Origin: Pyrocephalus nanus
Taxonomy: Eukaryota; Chordata; Aves; Passeriformes; Tyrannidae
Length of the DNA: 64,000 bases
Assembly: GCA_038380795.1 (NCBI GenBank)
Contig: CM076261.1
Span: 30,715,866-30,779,865, forward strand
Direction of reading: 5' to 3'
The position numbers and the translations under genes are program-made. This document shows, in pieces, positions 35,769 to 47,853 of this stretch (positions are counted from its first letter, which is position 1; each line of letters starts with the position of its first letter). The notes beneath the pieces were generated by a model. The model did not search any database, was not told where the DNA came from, and was given only the letters and a program-made list of their open reading frames with translations.

Positions 35769-38731
35769 GTAAGCGATGGGGTGAGGGGAGTATAAATGGC
35801 TGATGCTTGATGGACTTGAAGGAAATACCAAGGGTAACTGCAAATAGTCATTTTTGTTTTTCGAGTTAATCATCAGACTTTTAAGGAGAAATAAGGGACC
35901 TCTTGGTTGAGAGGCACTAAGAGTCTTCTAGAGTAAAGGGCAAGGACACTTGCACTTTGGTAGCTCTCACCAAAGAATATTTTAAGTGCTAGTGACTTTA
36001 AAGCTTTTATTTTGTTAAGGGTTTGTTCCAACTCTTTTTGCCTGCATCAAGTGAAGATGAATGCTGGATACTTGATAAATACAGATGACTAGAAACTACA
36101 CTGGTCTTCTTTAGTGATCTTTGGACAGTGAGTGACAGGCAGTTGACAAAGTCTAAAGAGGCTGACATGGGGAACTGCTTCATTTATCCCAGGCTAAAAA
36201 CTGATGTATCTCTTCTGACAGTGCATATGTCATTAATAGGGAACTGAGTGATTTCATAATGTTTCAGGCTAACCAGTCCCTTCACATGAGAAAGCCCTTG
36301 ATTGTCATAGAATGTGAAGAGGAGGTATGGCAGGCAGTTCACTTTTAGAGGAGCTCAAATAAGATCTGTTTTCATAGAGAATGGTGTTACAATCACCTAT
36401 TATTGATTTGTTACCATGGAACAAGTAGCTTTAAGGAAGGGTGGGGAGTTTTTCTCCGGAGGAAGTAGTAAGTGAACTATGCAATCAAGTGGTCAGTATG
36501 GCCTTTGTTAGAGTTCTTAAAGTATTCAGATTTCTTAAAGTATTTTATGTAAGATTGCCTGAACTGGATGAAACCAAAGGTCTGTGTTAAACCAGTATCC
36601 TGCTCTCCAGCAGTGGTCATAACAAATGCATCAGGAAGAGTAAAAGCAGAGCAAATGTGATTCACCTCAGGGACTTTTTTTACACTACCCTAATGTTCTG
36701 TGCTGTGTTTAAAAACGAAATAATTTTTAAAAGTACTGTTTAAAGTAAGTGTTTACTGAATAGATATAGCTGAAAGTAGGAGGGACATATAAAGAGTTGA
36801 GATAATTATAAAATTATTAATCATAACATTATTTAGAAAATAGCAAGCTGTTGATATAGTATTGTTCTTTCAGGTCCAAATGTTTTTTTTATCAACCTTT
36901 CAGCCACTTCCATGCAGCATTAATTGTTCTGTTATAGCATATCTTTCAGTACTATCTGAGCACCATCAAAATATATTTTTTTCATGTACTCATCTTTTAC
37001 CAAGTTGCTTATATAACTTGGGCTTTAAGAAATTTCTTGTGAAATACTTGAGCCTGTGGGATTGACCTCTGTCCTGCCATGTGGTTGCATAAGCTCCTAT
37101 CTGTGTTTTCTAGGTTTCTGATTGCAAGAATAAGTCTCTATTAAATTAACACATCTTTCTTTCATAAGGGAAATATCAGGCACCTCAAAATGAGGTTGAC
37201 AGCAGCTAGCACACCTGATACTTTATTCTCTCAACAACCAGTAAAAAAAAGATTAAAAAGAAGGTTTGTGTAGTATCCCAACTCACTTTTGGATTAAGGC
37301 CCTGGCCTAATCTGTTTGCAGCCCTTATTTTTACTGCTTATATCAGATTAGATTTCATAGCTCATGGCTTCTTTATCAGTGTATGTCTATGTGTTTTTCT
37401 TAAATGTGGGAAAGGACAGGATCTTTGTTGGAAAAATAAAGGGTATTGTATGAGGAGAAAAAAACACGTTCCTTTTGGAGGACTTGCTCAACTCTGTGCT
37501 CTCTGGTCCAGGAGAAAAAAAAGGCAAAAACGGGCGAGGTGGGAGGGAATCTAGAATTGCCCTGTAGATGTCTGAAGGCAGGAAATTAAGGTGACATAGA
37601 GAAAGGTGGTCATGAGCAGGACCAGTCTCTATTTTGAACTATGTTCTAGCACATCTTCACTGTGTTCTAGATAAGAAGCTGAAAATTTTAGGAGTATGTG
37701 ATTAGCTATCTCAATTGTCTAAGCCCTTAGAAGTTTGATTTATAGTCCTTACCATCTTGGTTCTAGTTATAATTTGGTTTGTTATGGACCTGGAATGAAT
37801 ACTGGGTATGGTTTTGTTCGCCAGGATATTTTGAAAGATCTTAAAAAAAATATTTACTGCTTATGGATACTGTTATTTCCTGAACAGTCTTTTTCAGGCT
37901 ATCCAGAGAACAGCAGTATCTTTTTTGCTGAAATACAGCAAAGATTTCAAGACTATCGAAACCCCCCATCGGGTGGGGTGTTAAACTTAGTTTTTGATGT
38001 GTTGCTTGGTCTTTGAAAACTTTGTCTTCCAGTACTGCTGTTAACATTATGTATATCCACTGATGACCATTGCCAAAGAGGGTCTTTACTAAAATTTGTT
38101 TGAATATTAAAATAATTGGGTTTTTTGCTCTTAAAAACAAAAGTATTTAAAGGTTCTTCTTAAACTTCTTTGGAAGAAGGTAATGTGTAACTCTTTGCTC
38201 AAGTATACTTTTATTAAGTCATCTAGAAATAGAATAGTTGTTTTCAAATCTGCTGTAAAGTTACAAACTAAAATTATTAAACTTGCTGCTGAAGTACTTG
38301 ATCAGCAAGAATGAATTTATATTTAATTTCCATGAGTTGCTGTTTTCATTTAAATTGCTAAGCTGCTAACATCAAGAAGTGCTGACATTAGAGAACGTAT
38401 AAGCTTGGCAGCTCAGGGCTGTGCTCCAAGTCTGTTTACTATGGCTTCTTAGTAATAATGAAGTTTACAATTATGACTTTACTGTAGCTTGTTGAGATAA
38501 ACATCTGTAGTAAAGGTACCGGTAACAGCCTCAGCTGTTTGATCCAGAAAGATAGATTTCATCAATGATTGGGTTAAAATCATGTAACTTAGAAGGGAAA
38601 GAGCATTAGTATTGATTTTTGTGGCCTTAGACTCTGTCTTCTCTTTTCACAGATTGCTTAAATTACTTGCCTATGATTTCTGCCATAACAAATTATTGAA
38701 CTTTTTTTCTTTCCTTAATATTTTCATGTAG
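35769..38731 (+). other. TRIO: TRIO intron 5
   Basis: An intron of 2963 bp with GTAAGC donor and TTTTCATGTAG acceptor. It is AT-rich, and I recognise no gene or transposon in it. Confidence 0.9.
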
Positions 38732-38854
38732 ATGTTTGACTGGATCACACACAACAAAGGTCTGTTTCTGAACAGCTACACAGAGATTGGAACCAGTCAC
38801 CCCCACGCAATGGAACTTCAGACACAGCACAATCACTTTGCCATGAACTGTATG
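38732..38854 (+). CDS. TRIO: TRIO coding exon (probably exon 6), spectrin repeat 2 part 1
   Basis: This 123-nt, 41-codon exon is phase 0 at both ends. It encodes MFDWITHNKGLFLNSYTEIG and then TSHPHAMELQTQHNHFAMNCM. This is the first helix and following loop of spectrin repeat 2, with the conserved tryptophan (FDWI) typical of repeat starts. The acceptor TTCATGTAG is followed directly by ATG, but this ATG is an internal methionine and not a translation start. The donor is ATG|GTAAGA. KALRN as I recall has ISHNKELFLQSH here, so the THNKGLFLNSY form supports TRIO. Confidence 0.97.
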
Positions 38855-41800
38855 GTAAGAACAGGCCTCCCTTCACCACACAAAGAGACAAATTATCCAT
38901 TTGTTCTATGTCAAGGTAGAATTTGTAAGTAAATCGTTCCTTCTTTACAAGTAGTGCGAATTTGTATTGGAGCAGTGAAATTATAAAACACAAAGGAGGA
39001 AAATAAAGAGTAGTCAAGTACAGAGATACTGTGATCAAGCAACAAAATTGTTTTGACAAATGGCTGTGTTCAATGCAGCCTCATCACTCCTCAAATAAAA
39101 GTGTCCAACCTTCTAGAACCTGGGATGTGTGTTTGAGTACTGCTCCGGGTCTTGTAGGAAATTTCAGAGACTCATGTGTAGTACAGATTTTAGCTCTCCA
39201 TTTTGAAAGAAGTCGTTCTCAGGATCTTCTGACTAGATTGCAACTCAGACAAAAAGTTCTGAGGAGTAGCTGAGCCTGGTGTAATAATTTTCCATGTTTT
39301 AAAGAAGAAATTTCGCATTTCTGGCACAGTAGAATGGAGCTAAACCAAACAATTTTCTCGAGCAAATATCATCTTAGGATGAGCTGTCAGTAGACTGCAA
39401 TTAAAAATTTGGATTTTAACTGGCAGTGAGTAAAAACTGTTTATTTTCAGTTTCATGAATCCCTGTTTGAACATAGGGATGAAATTCTCAAGTACATTTC
39501 AGGTCCTTTACAGGAGGAGCATTTGAGGTATTTAAATAACCTTAGGAGTCTTAGCCTAAATCCATTTCCTGTCTGTCAGATCAATGAAGGAAGAACACTA
39601 CCAGTCTTTTTAGAAATTAACGTTCTTGGCAGTCCAAGGATGGGAACTGAATTACAGTATGGTTGAAACAATCAACTCTTGCAAGAGAGTCTTTTTGTAG
39701 GACAGGACTACTAATTGCAGAGACTGGCAAAGTAAACTTAGCTAGGTTATGTGTCTTGCTGAAGTAACAGAAGGGCTAGTAAGGCAGCTCTTCTGTGTGA
39801 TATAGCTGGAGTTAAGGCAATAGAAGACACCATTAGAGAAGTTAACATTTTCTTCTTTAGCAACTCAGGTATGTTTGCAAAAGTGTAAAAACAATGAAAA
39901 TCAATATGTACTTTTTGAAAAGAGTAAAGCAAATGCTGGGGAACTTTGTGATTAAGTTATGTAACATCATATATGGATGTAACTTTGACCATTAGGTTTG
40001 GTTCGTGGCATAGGTATTAGCTCCCTTACCTCGTTGTTGTTCCTCACTGCTCAGATATGAAGTAGAGCAGAAGCAAACTCAGAGGATGACAGTAGATGCC
40101 ATTGACATGAGATGACTTTCGGAACGTAGCAATTTTGAATGGCCTTCCAGGCAATTCTTAAGCTTATACTCCAAAGGTTAAATTCTTCATCTGTCAGCCT
40201 GCCCTGATATTAGTCACTGTTGTCCTCTTTCCTTCAAATGGAATGACTTTTTTATTTTTTTCCCCTGCTTTTGTACTATTCAGATGCTATCAACAGTAGG
40301 AAGCACTTGAGTGATGCAGCATAATCCTTCCTGCTCCGTGTTTGCTATTAGTCTTGCTGTTAATCTCTTTTGCCTGTAGTTGTCAAATGCATTAATTACA
40401 GGGGACTTTTTCTCAGCCTTCAAAATGATTTCTTGAAGCGTACAGGGAGCAACTTAAATTTGGGGCAAATTAAACTATCCCAACATTCAAAAAGGGAAAA
40501 ACAAGCTGCATTTTTTTGTGTCTCTCTAGCATAATCTCCTCCAAGAGGGGTTCTTTGGCATGGAATAGGAAAATGCTAATTCAAAATAATCAGTTGCTGG
40601 TTTTGATTTAAACAGCGTTCAGATTTTCTGGATTTTATTTGGTTATATAGCCAAAGCCTTTCATATAGATTAAAAGCAAAGATTAAGCTGAATGTGACAT
40701 AAAAAATTGACATGAACTGACTGAATTTTGGCAAGCCTTCTTTTTCATTAGCTTATAAGTGGAAAAATGTTGGGCAGTCCTAACTCCTGCAAGCATATTT
40801 AGCTTCTCCCTGACGACTCTCCACATATACTCTGTGCTTAACAAGCTACTCTTAGTTCACTGTTCCTGTCAGTGTAACTTTTAAGCAATCAAAGTTGATT
40901 TAAGGTCTCTTATGTGAATGCTATAATGCTAGAAGTGGAATTTAACTTTTAACCCCTCTACAACAATGCAAAATTATTCAATTAGATAGAGTAGAGGAAG
41001 GAAGACAACTATGTATAAGCTTTATTTATTGCGGGAGATTTTGAAGGCTTTTCATTGTGGCCCTAACTGGACCTTAATAAAGCTTGCTTTCTAGGTAGTT
41101 TTCTTAGGCTTACTTTGGGTAGGGATGGGCTGTTCAAAGGATAAATGCTGCCCAAGCAGCTAAATGCAACCTCTTGCAGTTGCTCACAGCTTAACTCTGA
41201 TGTTGTAGTTGCTTTTTCCAACATATTGTGGTTGCTGCCAGGGCACATGTTCCCCTCCACAGCAGGTGCTACCCTCAGTTAATAGCTCGTTCTCTCATCT
41301 CCCCTTCCTTCCCAAGTAGCAGCTTGGCTTTCTAAGAGGTGCAGGAGGGCAACTTCTGCAGCTGTTTATGCCAAACTCAGCTGAGAAAGAGTGACGGCCT
41401 TCGGGTGAGATGCCAAAATTTTGTTCTGGTCTTCTAGTCTGAAACGAGCCACCTGGATGTAAAACACTGTGAAAGCGACTTAGTTCCTATCATTAATAGA
41501 AGTTGGTTACATCAAGAACAAAGAAGATTTAATTTTTTTTTTTTTTCCTGTAATGGGTTTCTGCCATTTTTAGAATCTGATTTTCAGTATTAACACAAAG
41601 TAGTTGGAAGTGTAAAACCAACGTTATAAAACAAAAAGGTAAAGAATATATCCACGGAGGAAATATAACTTTACTTTCAGCAGTTTCATTAGCAAGTGGT
41701 CTGTCTAGCGATCTTTTGTATTCAGTATGTGATAGGCTTACATGGTTGCACTTCAAGGTAAAAGGAATAAGTTCATGCAGATTTTAAGCTTAATACACAC

Positions 41801-44800
41801 ATTGGTTCTCAATGCAATGAATCTGTCCCAGAGCAAAGCTGGATAGGTGTGGTGCTGTGCATTGAAGATGGACATGTATTTGGTTACCACTGATTAACAC
41901 ACAGGTTGATGTGGCTAAAAGAGCTGCTGACTGAAGGACTGTTCACATGTGCAGCTGTAGGTATGTGACCTCCTGTTACTCCTGAATTTGAGAGGCTGTG
42001 CACTGATAAATGTCAAAACTGTGTCTTTATAGGGCGGGTAGATCCCGTGTTCCGTAACTGTGGGGAAAAACAAATTCTCAATGATTCTGCTCTCTAAAGA
42101 TGAGGATGGATTTTCAGTACAATTTAAAAGGCCTGCTTTCAGCAACAGTAAATTGCTGTTGTCAAGTCCCAAGATTTATTTGAGTTAAGCAATACTCAGT
42201 TTCAGCTTGACGTTCCTCTTTGGGTGACTAAACCAATGCTTCACTTCTCAAAACACAATTTTAGTACCTTTTAAGGGAGAAAATTTCAAATAAGACATCA
42301 TAGGAGTTGCAAGTACAAAATTTATGTGTGGAGTTTTTGAACTGCAAAAATAAAGTACCCATGATTATGTGATTAGTCAGTCTTGCATGCGAGACTGAGA
42401 AAGAGTGATTCTGTGTCTGTCCACTCTTTTTCCTGCCATTTTCTATACATCTTCTGGTGCACAAGGAAAACAAGAAGTCACGTGAAGTATGGGTGAGGAG
42501 GAGGATGTTATCTGCTTGAACATTTTCTAGTCCTGTTGCTAGACCAAACGGCCTTGTTTTCATTACATTTTATCTATGCCTTGCAATGCACTGGGGAGGG
42601 TTAAAATGCTTGGGAAGTGATGTAGGCAAAATGAAACTTTGTTTGGAGAAAGCTGGCACATGCTACTATTAAAGAGTGTGCTATGACTACTTCTTGTCTC
42701 AGCGTCAATAGGACCATCAGTAGAAGTTACGTTTATTAACCATAGTCCAAAAAGTCCAGTGTCAATTGTATGTTGCTAAGTTGATTATTCTTCTCAGAAC
42801 AGGCTGTTTGCATACACTAAACTACTTTATCAAGGTAGTAATCAAATATTGAATGGTTTCCAGAAAAAAGAATGCCAGAAATGAGCACTGCTGAGAGTTT
42901 TGAGATGTTAAAATAATAGCATGAACACAATGATGGAGTATCGCTAGGCTTGCAAAGTTAAAAGTAATAAAGATGACCTGTTTGGCTTGCTCAGATCCAG
43001 CCACAGGGACTGGTACAAAAGAAAACATGAAGAAGGTCAGGTGAGGTAAAATCACCTTAGCTGACAGCTTGTGTAACTGTTTTTCTTCCTTTATATTATT
43101 GATATTATTTCACTCTTGAGATTCTTTTTACTTTAAATATGTACTTTTGTAACCATACAGATTTGTTGCTTGAGACAGAATTAAGCACCATGTGAATTCT
43201 AGAACTGCCCTTGGTCCTCTGGGATTTTCACAAATGAGAGCAAGACCAAAGGTTGTGAATTGAGCATTTTTCCTCAGATTGCTTTGAAATGCAGATTTTC
43301 ACAAAAGGCTTCGTGTAGCATGGTGAACAGTAGTAAGCCACCTCTTCATCCTTGGTGGAGACATGTCTGTTTTGTGGGGTTTGGTGGGTTTTATTGGTGG
43401 GATTTTTTAAACTTATTTATATGTTATTAATATAATGCTTTGCTTAGGTAGTGCTTGCAGTAAAATAAATAAATGAAAGTCAAATAGTTTAATCCATCAG
43501 CTGTCCAACCAATCTAACATCTCTAATAGACAAAAACTCTAAATAGGCATGGAGCAACACAGGAGGTAAAATGTATTCAGTCAAGTTTTTGTTAGTTCTG
43601 GGTAACCATAGTCAAGCAAACCATGTATTTCTGATGTTTTTGAAGTTCAGAGAATGCACAGGTGTGGGTCCTTGTCATATTGGGAAGGATGTGCTTTGAG
43701 TGCACATGCCTTAGAGAATCTCTGTGGTGCCAGAGCAGTTAATGCTTAGACACAATATCTGGATGCCAACAACCTGAGAACAGACTGAAAAAGGTAAAAT
43801 GAGTTCAGGCTATTTTCAGCTTCTGAGGAGCATTCAAAAGTCAACAAGGTGAAATAGAACAGGCTAGGTGTGCAACCTGCCTAAGAAGGAAGAAACAAAT
43901 AAACAGATTTTAAAAAGCAGTCAGCTTGTTAGTACAGCAACAAGGATGCTCATGTCAATGAATCACAAACTAAAAGAACAGACAGTGGTATTACTGAAAA
44001 TAAGCAAATCTTACTTCACTTTTAGTGCTTATTGGGGGTGCTGAACTTCAGATTTGTAAAGAAATTGCCCTGATTCAGTTGATCTTGTTAGAGAACTAGG
44101 TTCAGTTTAGAGCTTCATAATTAATGTTGTAATTGGAAACATCTACATGAAAATGATGTGTCTGTAAGGAGAGGTTGAAGGCATGGATGTTTACTATGAG
44201 TAAGTGAAGGTAAGTGAAAAGTAAAGAAGGAATGAAGGTAGTGTTGGCGTTGGACTATACAGTCTTGCAGTAAGATTCTCCAGGTCCACCATAAAAAACA
44301 TAGGAAAGAAATGATAAATTTGAAGAAATTAAGAGGAAAATATATTTCATTTGTTCCAGTGCTGGTTAAATAGTTTCCTGAGAATATTGAGAGGATCCTT
44401 GTAGTTGAAGGACAGGTTACACACTTCCCTTACTTGTAGTCTTGACGTTGCTGAGGGTTTTTTTCAAGGGAATAGATCAGGTTATAGCTTTAGTTGTTCT
44501 GCAGCCCTCATTGTTAAAGTTTGGATTCCAAAACTGAAAGTTTTACTGTTGCTTCACGAATGAGATAGAGGAGATCTTAGAGAACATTTAATCATTAAAG
44601 CAGGTGTTAATTCATACATTAATGCTAAACATGTTTTGATGGCCATTTGTGTATGAAGTAGCAGATGATTTGAAAATTCCATTGCTAAATTATTTCCATC
44701 ATAGTCATATAGTTCCAACTCACTACAGTCTATACAGAGATGTGAGGTGTGATGCTTATGGACCATGTCACTGAGGTGATGACATTTAAATCTGAATGCT

Positions 44801-45295
44801 TTATAGTTTCTGTGTCAGAAAACAACTGTTTGAAATCTTGAAGCTAAACAAACATTCTCTAAATGTGTTTGGGAAAATCAGGAAATAAATTAGAACCTTC
44901 AGGTCACCTGCCAGGTTTATTTTGTATAGAGTGTGATAGAAGTTCACTTAAGCTGGTAGGCTGTCACCTGTGCTTTTCCCCTGTGTTCTTGCCTTTCAGA
45001 CATGCACCAAAGACTGACAGAGTGCACTACAGCTTGTGTTGAGCTACTAATCTGTGTTGCCTGCTCAGCAATACTTGCTTTATACATATTCACCCTTTAG
45101 AGAATAATTCTGCAATGAGGAGCTTTCCAGATATTGTAAGGTGTCTTTTCAGCTTCTGGCTGAAGAGCATTTTGAGAGAGAAAATCATTGTAATAAGTAC
45201 ATTCTTGTACTTACTAAACACAGTGTAGTGCTGTAACTTGAATTGTTCACATTTTAGTCTTGTTAAAATAGTCATGTGTGTGAGACAGTGGAGAA

Positions 45296-45640
45296 ATCAC
45301 AGAATCACAGAATATGCCTAGAGGCCTCCAAGGATCATTGAGTCCAACCCTTAGGCCTATGCAGGACCATTCCCAAGAGTGCCTGTGCCTACCATATGCC
45401 TACTACATGCATACCGCGTGCCTGAGAGTATCATCCAAACACTTCTTTAACTCTGTCAGGCTTGGTGCTGTGATCGCTTACCTGGGGAGCCGGTTCCAGC
45501 ACTCAGCCACTCTGTGGGTGAAGAACCTTTTTTTAATACTCAACCTAAACCTTCCCTGACACAACTTCAGGCAATTCCCTGAGGTTCTGTCAATGGTCAC
45601 TGAAGAGATCAAGCAAGGCAGTATCACTTCAGCCTTTCAC
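45296..45640 (-). mobile_element. 5'-truncated CR1 copy (minus strand)
   Basis: AATCACAGAATCACAGAATA at its left edge is two copies of the CR1 3' terminal octamer on the reverse strand. It is followed by AGGATCATTGAGTCCAACCC, the usual 'GGGTTGGACT...GATC' block. Further in, GAGCCGGTTCCAGCACTCAG and TGAAGAACCTTTTTTTAATA match the CR1 3' untranslated and ORF2-end region. The right edge is a judgement from loss of similarity. Confidence 0.8.
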
Positions 45641-46799
45641 TATTGAGACAGTGGAGACACATTTAGAAGCTCTGGGTGTTTTTGCATATTCACACAATGT
45701 AAATGAGATCACTAAATAAATCTTTAGCAGTTATTACCTCATAGCTGTTGCTTTCCTAACTGTAGCCAGGATATAAATACATACAATGAATATGATATCA
45801 GTCCCTGGGGAATGAGCACCAGTGTACTTGCAACAGTGTTTCTCATCTCTCTAGCAGTGTGCAAAATATGTAGTTGTCATGTAATAATGGCAGTGGACTC
45901 GCCTGTCCTTGTAGGAAATGGAACAAAATTTGTTAACCTTGAAGGATCAACTGAAGACAGTCTAACTGTAGCAAGATACTATTGGAGATTCGTTTCCTCC
46001 TTAACTAAGTCTGTCTCTTTTAGGTCATTGCATTTTAAAATACCATCCCTTAAACCTTTAGTAGATGTATCACACAGTGAGGGAAAAAGTTTAGGTTATT
46101 GTTAGTTGTTCTTTGGTTGCTCTTTTTCGAGGGATGGAATGTGGTGTACATAGCTTGGAAAGTGTTCAACTGTCAGCATATTAACTCATATTCATACTGC
46201 TACGGGGGGTATTCTTCCACACTTCTGAAGCCAGATTGCCATGGGAAAATGAATACATGTTAACCACAGTTCAGTTTTAATTTGTTTGCTTCACATTTGC
46301 AGTACCATGTCCTTAATTTTTAACTGGTGTTCCAGAATTTCAGAAATTTATTTATTATAGTATAGAAATAGTTCAAGTGGCAGTCTGCTATTGCCTTTAT
46401 TCTTTTCTCTTTTGGCACTTGTTTTTTTTCTTCATAACTGTAAAGACCATTTAAGGATTCATTTAGCGGTCTTATATTTATGCTGCATACACTTAAATAG
46501 GCCTAAATGCACTCCAGTCTTTTAAAATTTGTTAGAAATAGCAGATTTGTATTCTTCCAGTTGTTCTGCCCTGATTAAAAGGAGAGCAGAAGTGTGTGAG
46601 ATAACCTAAAAAATGGAGAGGTGATACTGTGCAGAAAGGAAAACAGTCAACATGACACTGCTTTGCTCAGTTTATTAGGTGGACCAGCTGAGATGTAGAC
46701 TGTGTCAGGTATGCTCCTGCTTGCACATATGCATACAGTTTGCAGTTAATAGAGACCTGTGCTAATTACCACTCACATGAGACTGAACAGTGAAGCCTG

Positions 46800-46905
46800 G
46801 TAGAACTGCAACACTTGCTCCAGCCAGTCAGTGTCAGGCACTGGGCAGCGTCTATGTGGTTGGACTTAAGATGATCTCCAGCCTCCACAATCCTGTCATT
46901 TTAAG
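46800..46905 (+). mobile_element. CR1-like 3' end fragment (+ strand)
   Basis: TGTGGTTGGACTTAAGATGA, followed by TCTCCAGCCTCCACAATCCT and GTCATTTT, has the layout of a CR1 3' end (GGTTGGACTAGATGATCTC...ATTCTGTGATT). It is diverged, and the left edge is unclear. Confidence 0.5.
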
Positions 46906-47661
46906 AACTTCATTCGAGATGTATGAGAGTCTGCCCAGTTGAAAGAAGTGTCAACTCAGTATTATATACATGTAGCTCTGGAAGGGTTACTCAGAAACCT
47001 TTTGGTTGTGAAGTTGTTCTTGTTTCCGACTTTGCAGGAATAAGAAACTGTTCATTCAAAATTAGAGTGACAAAGAGCCATCAGTGAGTAATGCCAGGAT
47101 GCTAGAGAATACTTCTGATTTTGAACCTTATTTGTCTAATTTTCAAGTGCTAGCTTGAAGGGCAGGAAAATTTAGTTACTTTAAAAGTGACTTTCAGAAG
47201 TTGATGTAAAGGTTTGCAGAGTGGTGTTGCACATGCGGATACTGTGGATAGATCAGGTGCTTACTAATTATACTTTGATTCTCCTTTATCATGTGTGTCT
47301 GAATGTCTTGTTGACTTGAATGTCTGTAAACATTTTTATTGAGATTGTTGTAAAACATGGTTAATGTTTTTTTTAATGTAAAGCTCTCCTCTTCATTGTA
47401 ATAATGTGTCTTCAAATAATATGAATTTGCTTAAGCTGACTGTTAATGTGACTTTTAGATTCTGATTATTTCAAGTCATCTTTCTCACTTGTCACATTAT
47501 ACACGTAAATTATGAAGTTTGGATGTACAAACTTGGCAAATAAAACCAGTCTGTTAAGCAGTACTGTAATAAAATAGTTTTTTTTTTTTTTTTAGAAGTA
47601 TACCTCTGTATTTCAGTGATCTGCTAACTTCCACTAATATTTCTGTCCTTCTTTTCCACAG

Positions 47662-47853
47662 AATGTGTATGTAAACATAAGCCGCATCATGTCAGTAGCA
47701 AATCGCCTGATCGAGTCTGGCCATTATGCTTCACAACAAATAAAACAGATTGCTAGTCAGTTGGAGCAAGAGTGGAAGGCATTTGCTGCAGCCTTGGATG
47801 AACGTAGCACGTTACTGGACATGTCCTCCATCTTCCATCAGAAGGCTGAACAG
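47662..47853 (+). CDS. TRIO: TRIO coding exon (probably exon 7), spectrin repeat 2 part 2
   Basis: A 192-nt, 64-codon exon, phase 0 at both ends. It encodes NVYVNISRIMSVANRLIESG, then HYASQQIKQIASQLEQEWKA and onward through DERSTLLDMSSIFHQKAEQ. This gives the second and third helices of spectrin repeat 2. The acceptor is CTTCTTTTCCACAG. The donor is CAG|GTTAGT, a little weaker than consensus because of T at +3. The last residue is Q where human TRIO as I recall has K; KALRN also has Q there. Single substitutions such as NIS for NIN and LIE for LVE are conservative. The surrounding residues stay TRIO-like. Confidence 0.97.

Larger units (their letters stand above)
38855..47661 (+). other. TRIO: TRIO intron 6
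   Basis: The longest complete intron in the window, at 8807 bp, with GTAAGA donor and CTTCTTTTCCACAG acceptor. It contains a short minus-strand CR1 copy (45296-45640), a + strand CR1-like 3' end (about 46855-46905) and poly-T runs near 41531 and 47577. The rest, including 38855-45295, is AT-rich with no gene I recognise. Confidence 0.9.

Noticed and set aside
38732..38932. An ATG-started open frame beginning at the exon 6 start.
   Set aside because: It is the TRIO exon read through its donor into the intron. The ATG is an internal methionine directly after the acceptor.
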